Shown here piece by piece: positions 1 through 11,329 of a DNA stretch of 64,000 nt. The translations under genes were made by a program, and so were the position numbers. The notes beneath the pieces are model-generated. The model was not told where the DNA came from and made no database searches. It saw nothing but the letters and a program-made list of their open reading frames with translations. Position 1 is the stretch's first letter; each line of letters begins with the position of its first letter. Source of the stretch: Ancistrus triradiatus (taxonomy: Eukaryota; Chordata; Actinopteri; Siluriformes; Loricariidae); the NCBI GenBank assembly GCA_025084515.1, contig JAJAGP010000755.1:186001-250000 (forward strand), written 5' to 3'.

Positions 1-778
1 CTGTCGGTCTGAGTTTGAATGCTGGGTATCGTTTGCCATGTGGAGGTCGGGTGGCACCCTGACTGGGCTCTACCTCTGCTTGGACCCAGTGAAACCAGGT
101 TTAGGCCTCCCCAAGATCCTAATCAAGATGAATCGGGGGTAAAACTTGATGCTTTGCTTTTATAAACAACTCATCCTACTTAAAGACACAAAAATGCCCG
201 GAATGTATCTACACCAGTCCTTGAGGTTGCAATGCCACGCCTGGGGTTCAATCCTAGATCTGAAGGAGGCACTCTGAAGGAGTACTTTGAGTACAACTCG
301 TAAAGCGTCTGACCTTCTGTCCTTTCGAACTTAAGAAGGAGCCTTGCTGTTCCGCTTCGCAGCTCTCCAATCTGTCTGAAAATGGTCCGTGGTGTCCGAA
401 CACAAAGCGGAGGAAGATGAGCTTTCTGTAATAAAGTGATAGCGATTCCTCTCACCCTGGTGCAATTACGATCTGTTTCAAGCACACGCCTCCGAGTCCT
501 GCAGCCTTTTCGGGTTGGGGATCAATATATCTGATTGTCTATTATTTAAATCGACCGGACTCGGTGTTGAATGAGTAACTAAAACTTCCCGACGCCGGCG
601 TTTTATCGAGCTGTTTCTACCCCGTGCAGACGGCAAATGAGCCAAAAACCCGCCGGTCACCTGGTTCCCCTTCTTCTTCTTGAGCGCGTTCGGGGGCTAA
701 ATTGGGGTTGTGCGATGCAGTGGTCTCATTAAACACTCTGCAGGGCTCACGCAGGAACCTCAGCAGGATTTCAGATCG
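1..778. other. intronic DNA, nothing recognised
   Basis: I see no gene, splice-flanked exon or tandem repeat here. Short open frames on the minus strand have no recognisable motif. Confidence 0.5.
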
Positions 779-895
779 GGAGGAACCGCAGCGATTTAGC
801 GGTTCAGTCTCAGCACGCGATAACCGTGGCGTTTGTGGTTCGTAATTGCGCAGAGCTCACGCTGCGACGGAAATGAAATAACTCTCCAACGGATG
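779..895 (+). repeat. local duplication, copy 1
   Basis: Shares an ordered series of words (GAGGAA, TTTAGC, GGTTCGTAATTG, GAGCTCA, ATGAAATAA, CTCCAACGGATGC) with 2608-2745. The two copies are clearly diverged. It is either an old direct duplication or a dispersed repeat family. Confidence 0.55.
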
Positions 896-1084
896 CGGCG
901 GGAAAGAATAAAGAATAAAAAACAAACGGTCACTGATGATGCATTGCATTAAGGTAATGGGTATTATATAAAAAAAGGGATAGTTCTGAGTCTGAGTCAT
1001 GACGTACACACTCCTGTGGATCCTCACAAATGCATCCTGTGTTAATGCAGCCAGACGGAAGCGTTACAGCGGGTGTTTGGCAGA

Positions 1085-1300
1085 GGTGGAAGAACACAAG
1101 TTCTTTTCTTAAGTAAAAGCACTGCTAATCTTCTAAAAACATACCCGGGTAAAAGCTGAGGTGTTTATATTTTACTCACAGGAGTACAAAGGTACATGCT
1201 ACTAATGTACTTAAAGTAAAAAGTATGAAGTTAAAGAAATAAGCAAGAAAAAAATGTCGTCAAGTAATGAATGAAGTACTTCGTTACTGAACGCCTCCCA
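1085..1300 (+). repeat. dispersed fish repeat rich in AGTAC/AAGTA words
   Basis: Begins GAGGTGGAAGAACACAAGTTC and continues with repeated TACTT, AAGTAAAA and AGTACAAAG words, ending near CTTCGTTACTG. This layout is typical of an interspersed DNA repeat common in fish genomes. The family cannot be named without a library search. Confidence 0.5.
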
Positions 1301-2607
1301 TGTTTAGAGCTGGGTTTTGATTCACAGGATGGACAGAAGTAAGGAGAAACAATGAGACGACACTGAAATTAAGAAATGAGAAACGTAATGTGGGTGTTCA
1401 CTGAAAAAAACGTATTGAAAGAGGATCCGTAAAACGTTGAAGAACAAAAAAGTGAATCCTGGTTTCCGTGGCTCGTTGGCTTTCGGGGACAGGTAGGACG
1501 TACGCTGCGTTGAGGAAGAATTATTTATTGCGAAAAGAGTTCAGTTTTATAAAAAAAATGTATGGCGCACTCCACATAAGAATTAAATTGCAGTTAGGTT
1601 GTTTTGATTAAATAAAAATAACTAAAAACAATACAAGTAACTTACTAAATTAATTTAATCTCTTCTTGAAGTAGACAACATCCCAGACTCTTCAGTTCAG
1701 TGAAGTTATCCATGGATGAAGATGATTGAGTCAAAGTTACTCAGAAAGTCCTGTCTGAAAGCAGCATTGAATCATTTGAATCACGTCAACAGAACCATTT
1801 AACCATTTCAGAAAATGTTACTCTGCATGGTTAGATGGTTAGAACTTTATTGAAAACAACCCAGGGCTTATTTTATAATACAGTATTGAATATCTCATGT
1901 AAGTGTAAAACAAAGCGATTATTGCATGACCGTGGCTTTTCCTCACTACATTTCCCGCCACGTCACTCCCTACATCACGCACCGCCGCCTTCCTCGTTCA
2001 GCATGGGAGAGTGCAGGAGAGTGAAATTCAAAATTCAGAATACTAATTCTGCCGAATGTGTATTTATTTATTATGTGTGTTATCGGATTCGTGAGGAAAT
2101 GAAAACAGGAAGTACCTGTATGTACGAAGAGCAGGGAACTCAGACACATGCAGAACCTGTGAAAGGCGACTGCGTTACAAAGACGCATTTCTTCTTACTT
2201 CTTAGTTCTTGTTTCTCCGCCCGTGGTGTGTCAGATATCCGGCACATGTGGAAACGAATTCTTGAATATGAACGAATTCATGACTCTACAGCAATCAGCT
2301 CAGCATCCGGTCTGCTCACGCTGACGCCGCATGGGTTCAGTAATACTCCGTGTTTAATAAAACTCTGTGCACCCGAGGTGGGGTGATATCTGGGTTATGT
2401 AGATTAATAACCTTAATAATAAGGATCATGTCTGAAAATGGACTTTCATGGGAACGTTCATGCTGCATTCGGAATGGTATCATTTCCAGTGTTTGGAGGC
2501 TCCATGCTTTGTTTAATGGGGGTGTTAAGGTTTTGTGAAACCCTTTATCGTGGGGCATAATTCTGAATCCTTTTCAGAAAAGCCTCTGCTCGGTTTCTTT
2601 GTGCGAC
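1301..2607. other. intronic DNA, nothing recognised
   Basis: The 183-codon frame at 1835-2386 (+) has no recognisable domain, and it begins in AT-rich DNA without an exon structure. I treat it as chance. Confidence 0.5.
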
Positions 2608-2745
2608 GAGGAATCACGCCAGCTTTAGCAGTTTAGCCTCAGCGCCGGTATTTATGGAAGCAGTGGAAAATCGCCTCTGGTTCGTAATTGTGTGCTGTAA
2701 GAGCTCATGTTGTGATGAATATGAAATAAATCTCCCACTGCTGCA
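2608..2745 (+). repeat. local duplication, copy 2
   Basis: Diverged relative of 779-895, with GAGGAATCACGCC, TTTAGCAGTTTAGCCTCAGC, GGTTCGTAATTG, GAGCTCATG and ATGAAATAAATCTCC in the same order. Confidence 0.55.
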
Positions 2746-2944
2746 TTTAGGATGCCCGACCGTCCCTTACGGCGACATAACACAAAGGTACAAGCTTTAC
2801 ATTTTGTAGAATACTTACTGAACGGTGCTTAGGGATTTTAACCCTTTATTGCTGGCCAAAACAAGGGTAAAGTACATCATTAACCTAACTACCACAATGT
2901 GGGGACACACCATCGACTGAAAGTCACATTTATATCTAGAGCTC

Positions 2945-3095
2945 TTTAAGGCGCTTTTACAAAATATCTGGATCCACAGCACAAACTGAGCAAGACTAGG
3001 CCGACAGCGGCAAGGAAAACTCCCTAAATGTTATAAGGAAAAACCTTTGGAGGCCCAAAACTCAGAAAGGGACCCAGCCTACATAATAAATAAAT
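2945..3095 (+). repeat. dispersed repeat with the GGCAAGGAAAACTCCCT signature
   Basis: Contains GGCGCTTTTACA, GAGCAAGACTAG, CAGCGGCAAGGAAAACTCCC and AGAAAGGGACCCAGCC. The same word order recurs at 27475-27705, so this is a dispersed family with two copies in the window. Confidence 0.7.
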
Positions 3096-3225
3096 TAAAT
3101 GTAATTAAATTAAATTTAATGAGCATATTAAATAGAAGCTAAATATAAAAAATAAACCAGATAATATGATCAATAAAATAAAGAATATAATAAAATAAAA
3201 TTATAATAAAATATAATCTAAAATA

Positions 3226-3354
<129 letters not shown>

Positions 3355-3398
3355 GTATAGAGAGGCGGATGGGGGTGCAGGAGACGAACGCAGGGATT

Positions 3399-3702
3399 CA
3401 AAAAAGACGAAAGCGATGCTTGAGAGCAGAGCCGACGAGGTGATGCTTGAGAGCAGAGCCGTGGGACGGGATGCTTGAGAGCAGAGTCGACGATGGGAAT
3501 GGGTCTCCGTGGAGGAGGCAGTCCCTGAAAGGATCTCCGTGGAGGAGGCACTTCCTCTGGACGGGCCTCTTGGGGAAGAAGGCTTTCTCTGGGCGGGCCT
3601 CAGACAAGTGCAACGGCCTCAGGGAAGGTCTCTGTCGAGAATGCGGCCTTTAGAAAGGCCTCTGAAGAGGATGCGGCCTTTAGAAAGGCCTCTGGAACTG
3701 CT
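3399..3702. repeat. chain of short tandem repeats inside the gypsy element
   Basis: Three different units follow one another: GATGCTTGAGAGCAGAGCC (three copies, 3414-3490), CTCCGTGGAGGAGGCA (two copies, 3506-3552) and ATGCGGCCTTTAGAAAGGCC (two copies, 3640-3692). Confidence 0.85.
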
Positions 3703-3955
3703 GACGCCCTGGGGGCAGCCACTGGAACTGCAGACACCCTGGAGGCAGCCACTGGAACTGCAGACGCCCTGGAGCAGCCACTGAAACTGCAGACGCCCTG
3801 GAGGCAGCCACTGGAACTGCAGACGCCCTGGAGGCAGCCACTGGAACTGCAGACGCCCTGGAGGCAGCCACTGGAACTGCAGACGCCCTGGAGGCAGCCA
3901 CTGGAACTGGCAGACGCCCTGGAGGCCAGCCACTGGAACTGCTGACGACCTGGAC
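3703..3955. repeat. 30-base minisatellite, about eight copies
   Basis: The unit contains GCCACTGGAACTGCAGACGC and CTGGAGGCA. Being a multiple of three it keeps frames open on both strands, which produces a ten-residue protein-like repeat that I do not regard as coding. Confidence 0.9.
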
Positions 3956-4228
3956 ACAGTCACTGGTACAACCGTCCGAGACGCGAGAGTGGGCACGACC
4001 GGGAGTGACGCGACTGTCCGTTTTTGCCAATGTCCGTGGTGCAGGAATGGGTACGACCAGGGGTGACGTGACTGTCCGTGTCCGCAAAAGGTCCGTGGTG
4101 CAGGAATGGGCCACGGGGCCGGCAAGCTCTGAGACCCCGAACACCGGTGACCGAACCGCTCTACCCACAGAGCAATCGAGTACAGAAAAAGAACCAGTGT
4201 GGCCAGAGACGCGACTATCAGTGCTAGC
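3956..4228. repeat. imperfect ~60-base repeat inside the gypsy element
   Basis: GTGACGCGACTGTCCG and GTCCGTGGTGCAGGAATGGG each occur twice between about 4003 and 4110, marking a two-copy unit. Confidence 0.65.
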
Positions 4229-4417
4229 GGCTCTGAGGTGAGATTAGAGCGATCAGAGAAGCATCGAGTATCGAGAACTAGAGGTTCTGAGGCGAGACTA
4301 GAGCGATTAGAGATACGAGTATCGAGAACTAGAGGTTTCTGAGGCGAGACTAGAGCGATTAGAGATACGAGTATCTAGAACTAGAGGTTTCTGAGGCGAG
4401 ACGAGAGCGATTACTGG
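4229..4417. repeat. 52-base tandem repeat, about 3.5 copies
   Basis: Copies begin CTGAGGCGAGACTAGAGCG and end with AGAACTAGAGGTTT. Copy starts lie near 4229, 4287, 4338 and 4391. Confidence 0.85.
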
Positions 4418-4444
4418 ACGTTGTATGCGCAAGCTGACGCTTGG

Positions 4445-4818
4445 TCAGGGCGGTCCGGCTGGTGGCAGCAAGCTGGGAATCCAGCACTTTACCAACCAAG
4501 GCAGGCGGATATGGCGAACGGGTTCTAAACCCGTGGTTTCGGTACCCGTGCCACCCCGTGGGGAGCCAAACCAAACGATCAGCTCCTCTAAGAGCTGCCC
4601 CACGGTTCCAGTCCGAAGCACCGGCCATAAATGGGTGACCCAAATAAGGGCTTCACCAGTGAGGTGAAGTACAACAAAAGACACCCCGGCATAATCGGTC
4701 TCCGGGGGATATAAACTGAAAAAACGCAAACAGTCATCAACAAAAGTACGGCAACGAGCTGGATCGCCGTTGAAACGGCCGGGGAGGAAAGAAAATCGGG
4801 GACACCTGCCGTCTCCAT
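4445..4818 (-). pseudogene. gag remnant of the gypsy element, frameshifted
   Basis: The minus strand has an ATG at 4818 shortly after the LTR, then a frameshift near 4735, then a segment with FFSLYPPETDYAG, LTGEALIWV and LLEELIVWFG. This pattern (aromatic segment, TGEA-W-, then L-x-E-L) is the retrotransposon gag N-terminal domain of Ty3/gypsy elements. It is broken and truncated, so no functional product is expected. Confidence 0.75.
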
Positions 4819-4833
4819 GTAGGCGGGTTATTC

Positions 4834-5282
4834 TGTAACGACGAGAGGCGGATGGGGTGCAGGAGACGAACGCAGGGATTCAAAATACGAAAGCTTTATT
4901 GAAATAGGGCAACAGAGAGAGACACAGCGAACGGAAAGAGGCGATAACTGAAAAACGGGTGTGAACATAAACCTGGCTGAGGCCGCTAAACGGGCGGGAA
5001 TAAACCAAAACACGGAAGTGAAAGGTACAAGCGATACCTGATTAAGCAGGGCGCGTAGGGACGCGATGAACGATGTGACGAGTAGTGACACTAGACAAGG
5101 TGGGTCGCGTAGGGACGCGATCGACATAGGACGAACATATCAACATCAAGGATAACATAAATAACCCGCGACCAGTCTCTCTCGCGGGCGCGCTTCTATA
5201 AGAAGCCTCACGGCTCAGCGCGATCGCCGTGGGGCTTCCTGATTGGTCAGTGTTTTGGAGCGCGCTGCCGTGGCGCGTGACA
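4834..5282 (-). repeat. complete LTR of the gutted gypsy element
   Basis: Starts TGTAACGACGAG and ends GCGTGACA on the + strand, so on the element's own strand it runs TGTCACG...CGTTACA with the usual TG...CA ends. It includes two copies of CGTAGGGACGCGAT near 5048 and 5108. Confidence 0.8.
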
Positions 5283-5745
5283 ATATATAGTTAACTAGTT
5301 TAATAAAATACAAATTATAATAAAATAAGCCATATATTAAATACACATAAAGCATATAATAAAGTAAATAATATAATAAATGAATTAGAGAATATAATAA
5401 AATACAAAATATAATTAAATATTACATGTATTAAATAATTTACAGCAAATATAATAAATAAAGTAATGTATATAATAAAATGGAAATTACAATAAATAGT
5501 GACTATATATTAAATGAAAGATAAAATAAAGTAGAATCTAAAATTGAATAGTGTATAATAAATTAATTGAATAATATAATACAATTGAAAATAAAGTAGT
5601 ATTATATAATAAAATAGTATATGTAATAAATAAATTAATGATTGTAATAAAATAGAAATGATAATAATACTACTACTAATAATAATTATATTATTCTTAT
5701 AAATAATAATTATAAAACATAATATTATTATTATAAATAATAGTA

Positions 5746-5779
<34 letters not shown>

Positions 5780-5884
5780 GAATTACAGTGTTTATAATAC
5801 ATTAATTAAGTAACATAATTAAATAGAAATTATAATTAAATAATACATATATTACACAAAATAAGGAATATAATGAAATGGTAT
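5283..5884. repeat. AT-rich tract of ATAATAAAATA-like words
   Basis: Low-complexity A/T sequence with an (ATT)n run near 5745-5776. The same character recurs at 45.4-46.9 kb and 52.6-53.4 kb. Confidence 0.85.
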
Positions 5885-6240
5885 CCTCAGTCACCAGGAG
5901 GAGGAGAGGGGGAGTCATGGTCCTCTGATGGGGTTTGGGTGAAGGTATGAGGACTGAACCTGATACTGGAAGAAGATGTAAGTGAGAAAACAGAATATGT
6001 AGTTAGTAGTCTTTTAACAGAACATGTTTGTACTAAGTGTAGCAGAGACTCCAGCAGCACTACTATAACATCGTTGGAAAGGGAAGAACCAGAAGATAAT
6101 ACAGCCAAGTGGAATCACATGAGGGATCTGTGTGGAGTTTGCATGTTCTCCCCTGACTGGTATTGATGTAATCTTGGTCCTGTTGTGAAAAGCCCTTAAG
6201 GCTGATGCAACGTTAAATAAATAAATAAATACATAAAAAA
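5885..6240. other. dispersed-repeat fragment and intronic DNA
   Basis: GTGTGGAGTTTGCATGTTCT (6129-6148) is a word shared with 52547-52567 and typical of a fish interspersed repeat. A short (AATA)n tail follows at 6214-6240. The rest is not recognised. Confidence 0.5.
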
Positions 6241-6744
6241 AAATCTTTCTGCATGTGTGTTGTTGCAGTTAGGAGAGGGCTAACCTGCAGGATTGTGAGA
6301 GCTCTTGCGGAACATTTCGGAGGCCGGTCGGAGGCTCGCGGCGTCATTAGAGACGACAGAATGCGATCCTGTGCCATTAAGATCAGAGTGACACTAATGC
6401 ACTGGGCAGAGACAGGAAGCCGGTACGAAGATGCTTCCTCTCGGTGAAATGCTCAGATTAACGAGTGGAATGTCATCGGCATGACTCACCTACCGTCCCG
6501 TCTAATTAGCTTCATTAATTGGTTATCGTTTGATGCTCGGAAAAGTTCCTGTGGATCGGAAAGCATTTACCAGACTGCTTCGGGGGCGATCCCGAGGAAC
6601 GTCCGTTTATTTCATCAGCAGCTATCAATCATGATGCAGCGGGACGTCTGAGTCATGCTGATGGCAGCACTCAGGGAAAAAAAACAGAAAAGAAAGGAAG
6701 AAAAAAGTGTACAGATGTACTGAATGTAGCTGCTGATATTTAAT
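6241..6744. other. non-repetitive intronic segment
   Basis: Contains GTCTAATTAGCTTCATTAAT near 6505, a clustered homeodomain-like TAATTA/ATTA motif set in otherwise unique sequence. It could be a conserved non-coding element, but conservation cannot be judged from one sequence. Confidence 0.35.
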
Positions 6745-7055
6745 CCCCCAATACTTTTGGCCATGTGTGGGTTTTGTGTTTCAGTACTGTTGGCCACATG
6801 TGGGTTTTGTGTCTCAATACTTTTGGTCTTGTGAGTTTGTGTCTCAATGCTTTTGGCCACATGTGAATTTTGTATCTCAATATTTTTGACCACATGTGGG
6901 TTTGGCTCGCTCAATACTTTTGGCCACATGTGGGTTTTGTGTCTCAATACTTATGGCCAAATGTCAGTTTTGTGTCCCAATGCTTTTTGCCACATGTGGG
7001 TTTGTGTCCCAGTACTTTTGGCCACAAGTGGGTTTGTGTCTCAATACTTTTGGCC
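6745..7055 (+). repeat. 32-base minisatellite, array A left part
   Basis: Repeats of GTTTGTGTCTCAATACTT followed by TTGGCCACATGTG, with substitutions and small indels. The array is interrupted by a SINE at 7056. Confidence 0.95.
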
Positions 7056-7231
7056 ATTTACATTTTTGTACATTCACAGCGACATACAACTTATACTGTC
7101 TTACAATCCAAGCAATTGGGGGTTAAGGGCCTTGCTCAAGGACCTAACAGCGGCAGCTTGGCAGAGGCGGGATTTGAACCCTGGACCTTTTGGTCCATAG
7201 TCCAGTACCTTAACCACTAGGCTACCACAGT
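7056..7231 (-). mobile_element. tRNA-derived SINE inserted in array A
   Basis: Read on the minus strand it starts CTGTGGTAGCCTAGTGGTTA, includes a B-box-like GGTTCAAATCCC, then TTGAGCAAGGCCCTTAACCC and a 3' part ending in a TGTAAATG-like tail. It is the same family as 16756-16954 and 27248-27413. The minisatellite resumes at once on the other side. Confidence 0.85.
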
Positions 7232-7545
7232 ATTGGTTTGTCTCAATACTTTTGGCCACATGTGTGTTTGTGTCCCAATACTTTTGGCCATGTGGGTTTG
7301 TGTACCAGTACTTTTGGCCATGTGGGTTTGTGTCTCAATACTTTTGGCCACATGAGGGTTTGTGTCTCAATACTTTTGGCCTCATGTGGGTTTGTGTCTC
7401 AATACGTTTGGCCTCAAATAGATATGAGTTTGTGTCTCAATACGTTTGGCTTCATGTGAGTTTGTGTCTCAATAATTTTGGTCACATGCGCGTTTGTGTC
7501 CCAATAGTTTTGGCCTTGTGGGTTTGTGCCTCAATACTCTCTGAT
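7232..7545 (+). repeat. 32-base minisatellite, array A right part
   Basis: Continuation of the array after the SINE, with units of about 28-32 bases (for example lacking the ACAT before GTGGG). Confidence 0.95.
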
Positions 7546-8537
7546 TAAAGACATGCAGCACAAAAAGAAAGCTGAGATGCAGCAGGTTAGTATCTGTCAG
7601 CTTTTGGGCAGGCGCTCACCCTGAATGGAGTGCTATAAAGCTTTCAGGAGCGAGGGAGCGTACGCCCAGTGATTTGTCCGCGGTTCCCGTGATTGACAAG
7701 GTTGGCGCAGTCGTTCACTCGGAGCGGACCTTGTCATTTGCTACACGGCGCCACTTCTCAAAGAGTGACACATCCACACAAACTAAAGCCAGCCTGCCAT
7801 GTCAGAGAAAAACCCACATCGCTCTGCCTCTCAGATCCTCGTCCTGCGTTTATTTATTTATTTAAATAATAAACGCCGCTGTTTGAATTTAACGGGATTT
7901 TGAAGCTGATGTTCTGCTCAGTGCTGAAGATGGCACAGGACTGGCAGAATCGCGGCGTTTCAGATTGCTGACGCAAAACAGTCACGTATTGGATCTGTTG
8001 TTTTTTTATTCTTTCGACTTCACCATCTGCTGCATAGAAACGTGAAATTTGGGGATATTTAGGTCTTCTTTCAAAAGCACAGTGGGTTCATATTTCACAA
8101 TGACTGCTGGGTTTCTTTGGTGTTGGCATAAGTGTACAGTACGCTGAAATAGTCTGGGGGCACAGCGCAGGGTCAAGCATGCAATATGATGCTCAGTGGC
8201 AGCTGGTCAGACTTTAACCTTCAACCTTTTAACCCATTGCCCAGAGTGTTGACCACTGCCCAGAAAAATGCCTCCTGCCCAATGTCTTAACTTCACAGCC
8301 ATGGACACTAAAGTCACTAAGCAATGTAGGCAACTCACAATTCAAGTTGATTCCAATTCACAGGGCAGTGATTCAATTATTAATTTTTGAGGCATAACTA
8401 AAAATCGGTCTTTAAACCCCAGGCGCTGGGGCTGTAAACAGCCAATTAATGCTGTGGATTCATGAGCAGAGGTGGGCATTAAGAGCAGAAATCACAGCTG
8501 CCAAGTCTGTAAAGTCGCTTATAAATATTGGTAGTCG
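7546..8537. other. intronic DNA, nothing recognised
   Basis: Unique-looking sequence without a splice-flanked open frame or clear repeat, apart from a short (TTTA)n at 7849-7864. Confidence 0.45.
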
Positions 8538-8880
8538 TGGGTTGTGTCTCTATACTTTTGTTCACATGAACGTTTGTGTCTTGATACTTTTGGTCACATG
8601 TGGGTTTGTCTCCCAATACTTTTGACCACATGTAGGTTTGTGTCCCAGTACTTTTGTCCACATGTACATTTGTGTCTTAATACTTTTGGCCACGTGTGGG
8701 TTTGTGTCTCAATACATTTGACCATGTGAATTTGAGTCCAAATACTTTTGGCTTCGTGGGTTTGTGTCTCAGTACATTTCGACATGTGGGTTTTTGTCCC
8801 AATATTTTTGGCCACATGTGGGTTTGTGTCTCATTACTTTTGGCCACATATGCATTTGTGTCTCAATACTTTGTGTACCA
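8538..8880 (+). repeat. 32-base minisatellite, array B
   Basis: About ten units with the core TCAATACTTTTGGCCACATG. Both ends stop abruptly in unique sequence. Confidence 0.93.
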
Positions 8881-9954
8881 AAAATACCTTTTATATTTAC
8901 AATAAGTAAACAACGCATAAATGACAGTGAAAATAATACAGCATTCTAGAGTATTGTGAGCACTATGATTTGTAGGAAAAAGCACGTTCCTGCACCAGTC
9001 CTGCCTTTGGTTCTGAAACTCTTTTTCTGTTCTCTGGCTGTTCTAATGCGACAATGGCTTGTACTGAAGGTCAAGGTCTGGAGCTAATTACGCCGCTTTT
9101 CCTCTCGCTTTAGGAATTAAAATGACCTTAATTAAAGCTTAAGCTGCGTTTTCTGTCGCTCGCACAGTTAGATTATTCATCACACTCACGGGTCATGATG
9201 ATTATTTTGATTATGTCACTGGAAACCGTTCGTTTTCACGAATATTAAAGCGAAAATGAACGAATAAACAGCAGCAAAAGATGCGGCTCTTTCACACCAC
9301 CAAAAGCTTTCAGGTGAAAAAATAACTTACGGTGCTAATAAAAAACTCTGCAGTCGAGCTCGGCGTGTAAATTTACTGCTCACGGTTCTGAAAGGAAGTA
9401 GGCGAGAGGAAGAACGAATAAATAAAAACCTTCAAGAGTTGTTTTGCGTTTGAGCTTGAAATCTGTTCAAACTGTTTATGAGTACAGAGAATAAAAGGGG
9501 CGGGGGTTTGAGTCCCCTTGTCAGATGGTGCTGCAACAGTGACCCCTGCTGAGTCCTGCGACGGACTGACACCGCGTCTATGATTTGGTTCTGATAGTCT
9601 TGGCTTCAAACATAAAAACGTTGTTAGTACAGATATGAGCTACAAATCCAGGTTCGAGTCTTACTTCTGTTTCTCGTCGGTATAGACTTTGGGGATTCGA
9701 CGCGAACGACTGAAAGTCTCCACGATCTCCCTTAGCAGAGTAATCACCAGAACTTCAGTAGTTTTACAGAACTGGTCCGGTTTTTACACAACGAACACGA
9801 AGCAAACATCAGCTGTTTACAAAACAGCTTCGACCGCTATAAAAGGAGGCACCACAAAGACTACACTGAAAGCCAGATAGCACAGGGAACGCATATGGTG
9901 GAAAAGGCGCTCCGTATGCAAAAATAACTGAGCTGTGATGTGTTCATGTTTACG
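8881..9954. other. intronic DNA, possibly conserved
   Basis: No gene. The part 9050-9250 is unique and AT-balanced with GGAGCTAATTACGCCG and ATGACCTTAATTAAAGC, the sort of sequence seen in deep introns that hold enhancers. This is only a suggestion. Confidence 0.3.
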
Positions 9955-10165
9955 TGCCCTCCCTGTCCAGCCTTGGTTTTAGCACCAGTTAAGGTACTGG
10001 ACTGCGGAACTGAAGGTTCAGGGTTCAAATCCCACATCTGCCGGTGCCAGCCTGGCACTGTTTGGTCCTCGATACGGCAATGCCCTTAACACCTAATGAC
10101 TTGGAAATGTGAGAAGATTTTATGAGTTGCTCTGGATAAGGGTGTCTGATAAAGGTAAATGTCAG
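9955..10165 (+). mobile_element. diverged tRNA-derived SINE
   Basis: Contains AGTTAAGGTACTGGACTG, the B-box-like GGTTCAAATCCCACATCTGC, CCCTTAACACC and TGCTCTGGATAAGGGTGTCT, in the order seen in the 16756 copy but more diverged. Confidence 0.75.
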
Positions 10166-11329
10166 TCACAGGGCAGGTGGGATCAGGCTTCGAACCTCAC
10201 GTACAGTCTTTGAGGGGTTTTGGTATGTTCTCCATACCTTGTACAATATGCAAACTGTTAAAACATGCGTCGGCGAGAACGTGATGGACTGTGTGCGTAT
10301 GGAGTATAAGTACTGAGAACTCCAGGTCATTTTCTCCTCTGGCCATGGCGTGGGGCAGTTTGGTATGTTCTCACACCTTCTAAAAGTCTCAGTGTGCCTG
10401 TGGTCCGAGTAGCAGTGCAATAAGAAATGTGTTCAGATAGAACTCGATACATTCCCCAAACCGTCTATGAATAGGCTGTTCTATTACACACCGTACCGCC
10501 ACACTTGTTAATGCAATAGACCGAGTTCCTGCTAAACTGCTTTAACTGTGTTTTTTTTTTTTTAAGAATCCGGGCGATTTTTCGCTCATGTTGGAGCTGT
10601 GTGTCTGCCGATATAATTCTGCTATTTGATCAGAAACCCAGAAGTAGGTCAGCCAGACTGAGCCTGAAGGCAGCCATGTGTCTCTCATGTTGTATCTAAT
10701 TTATGCATCTGATTCTCCTCGGCATTTCGTTTATGAGCCGTGCTATATTGAGACCTGATCTCGACTCCGGCGTCGTTCGGATCCGTCCGCCGGGCGTCGC
10801 CGAGATCTGATTGAGGAGAAGGTGTTCAGAAAAGATGTCAGAGAGCTAGAGACGCAAACGCAGTGAAACTGAGATTAAACTCGATGGCATCGGTTACTGC
10901 TCGAGCATTAGATTGTCAAAACAGAAATAGACACGCTTTAAACGATGAGGTGCCGGAGCTCGTACCAACAACGGCGAGATGGACGACGCTAGGAACTGTG
11001 GGTGCTGGAACGCGAGTCAGAATGGTAACATAAATAATAAATATCACTTAGCAAGATGGAATTTTACCCGGTTTCATGGGCATCCTTATCCTCTGCTCTG
11101 TCATACTCCTGTTTTTTAAGGTGCCGCCAAATGGAGCCGACTCTGGTTGAAGTGCAGTTTCCGATCGTTTTTGACTTCATAGTCTTTTGCTTTTGGATAA
11201 AATGTGAAATGATAAAAATCCAATAAAAATGAAATGAAATGGCTTATTATCATAAACGCCCTTATTCCAAGCTGCGTATAGTCATTTTAGATTCATCCCT
11301 ATTCTGCTTTATCTTTTGGTTATTCGGAG
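10166..11329. other. intronic DNA, nothing recognised
   Basis: Unique-looking sequence. A run of 13 T at 10549-10561 is the only simple repeat. Confidence 0.45.

Larger units (their letters stand above)
3358..5282 (-). mobile_element. internally gutted Ty3/gypsy-type LTR element
   Basis: The element reads on the minus strand. A 449-base LTR (4834-5282) is followed by a gag remnant (4445-4818), then about 1 kb of short tandem repeats where gag-pol should be. At the left is a ~55-base stub (3358-3412) that repeats the terminal part of the LTR (GAGAGGCGGATGGGG...). No reverse transcriptase, RNase H or integrase is visible, so it is non-autonomous. The left LTR lacks its terminal TGTAAC bases and I found no target duplication. 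The left flank is (TA)n. Gypsy assignment rests on the gag fragment and LTR form. Confidence 0.75.

Noticed and set aside
1835..2386. 183-codon + strand frame
   Set aside because: No recognisable domain, no splice-site structure and ordinary base composition; within chance expectation for 64 kb.
3619..4168. Proline/glutamine-rich repeat protein on the minus strand
   Set aside because: Produced by a 30-base minisatellite inside a dead retroelement; frames on both strands are open.
6745..7545. CRISPR-like appearance of regularly spaced repeats
   Set aside because: Units are contiguous with no unique spacers, no cas genes, and the DNA is vertebrate.
9955..10060. Possible tRNA gene (B-box-like GGTTCAAATCCC)
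   Set aside because: No cloverleaf can be formed, and the downstream sequence matches the SINE body, so it is SINE-derived. The same holds at 16756, 27248 and 34265.
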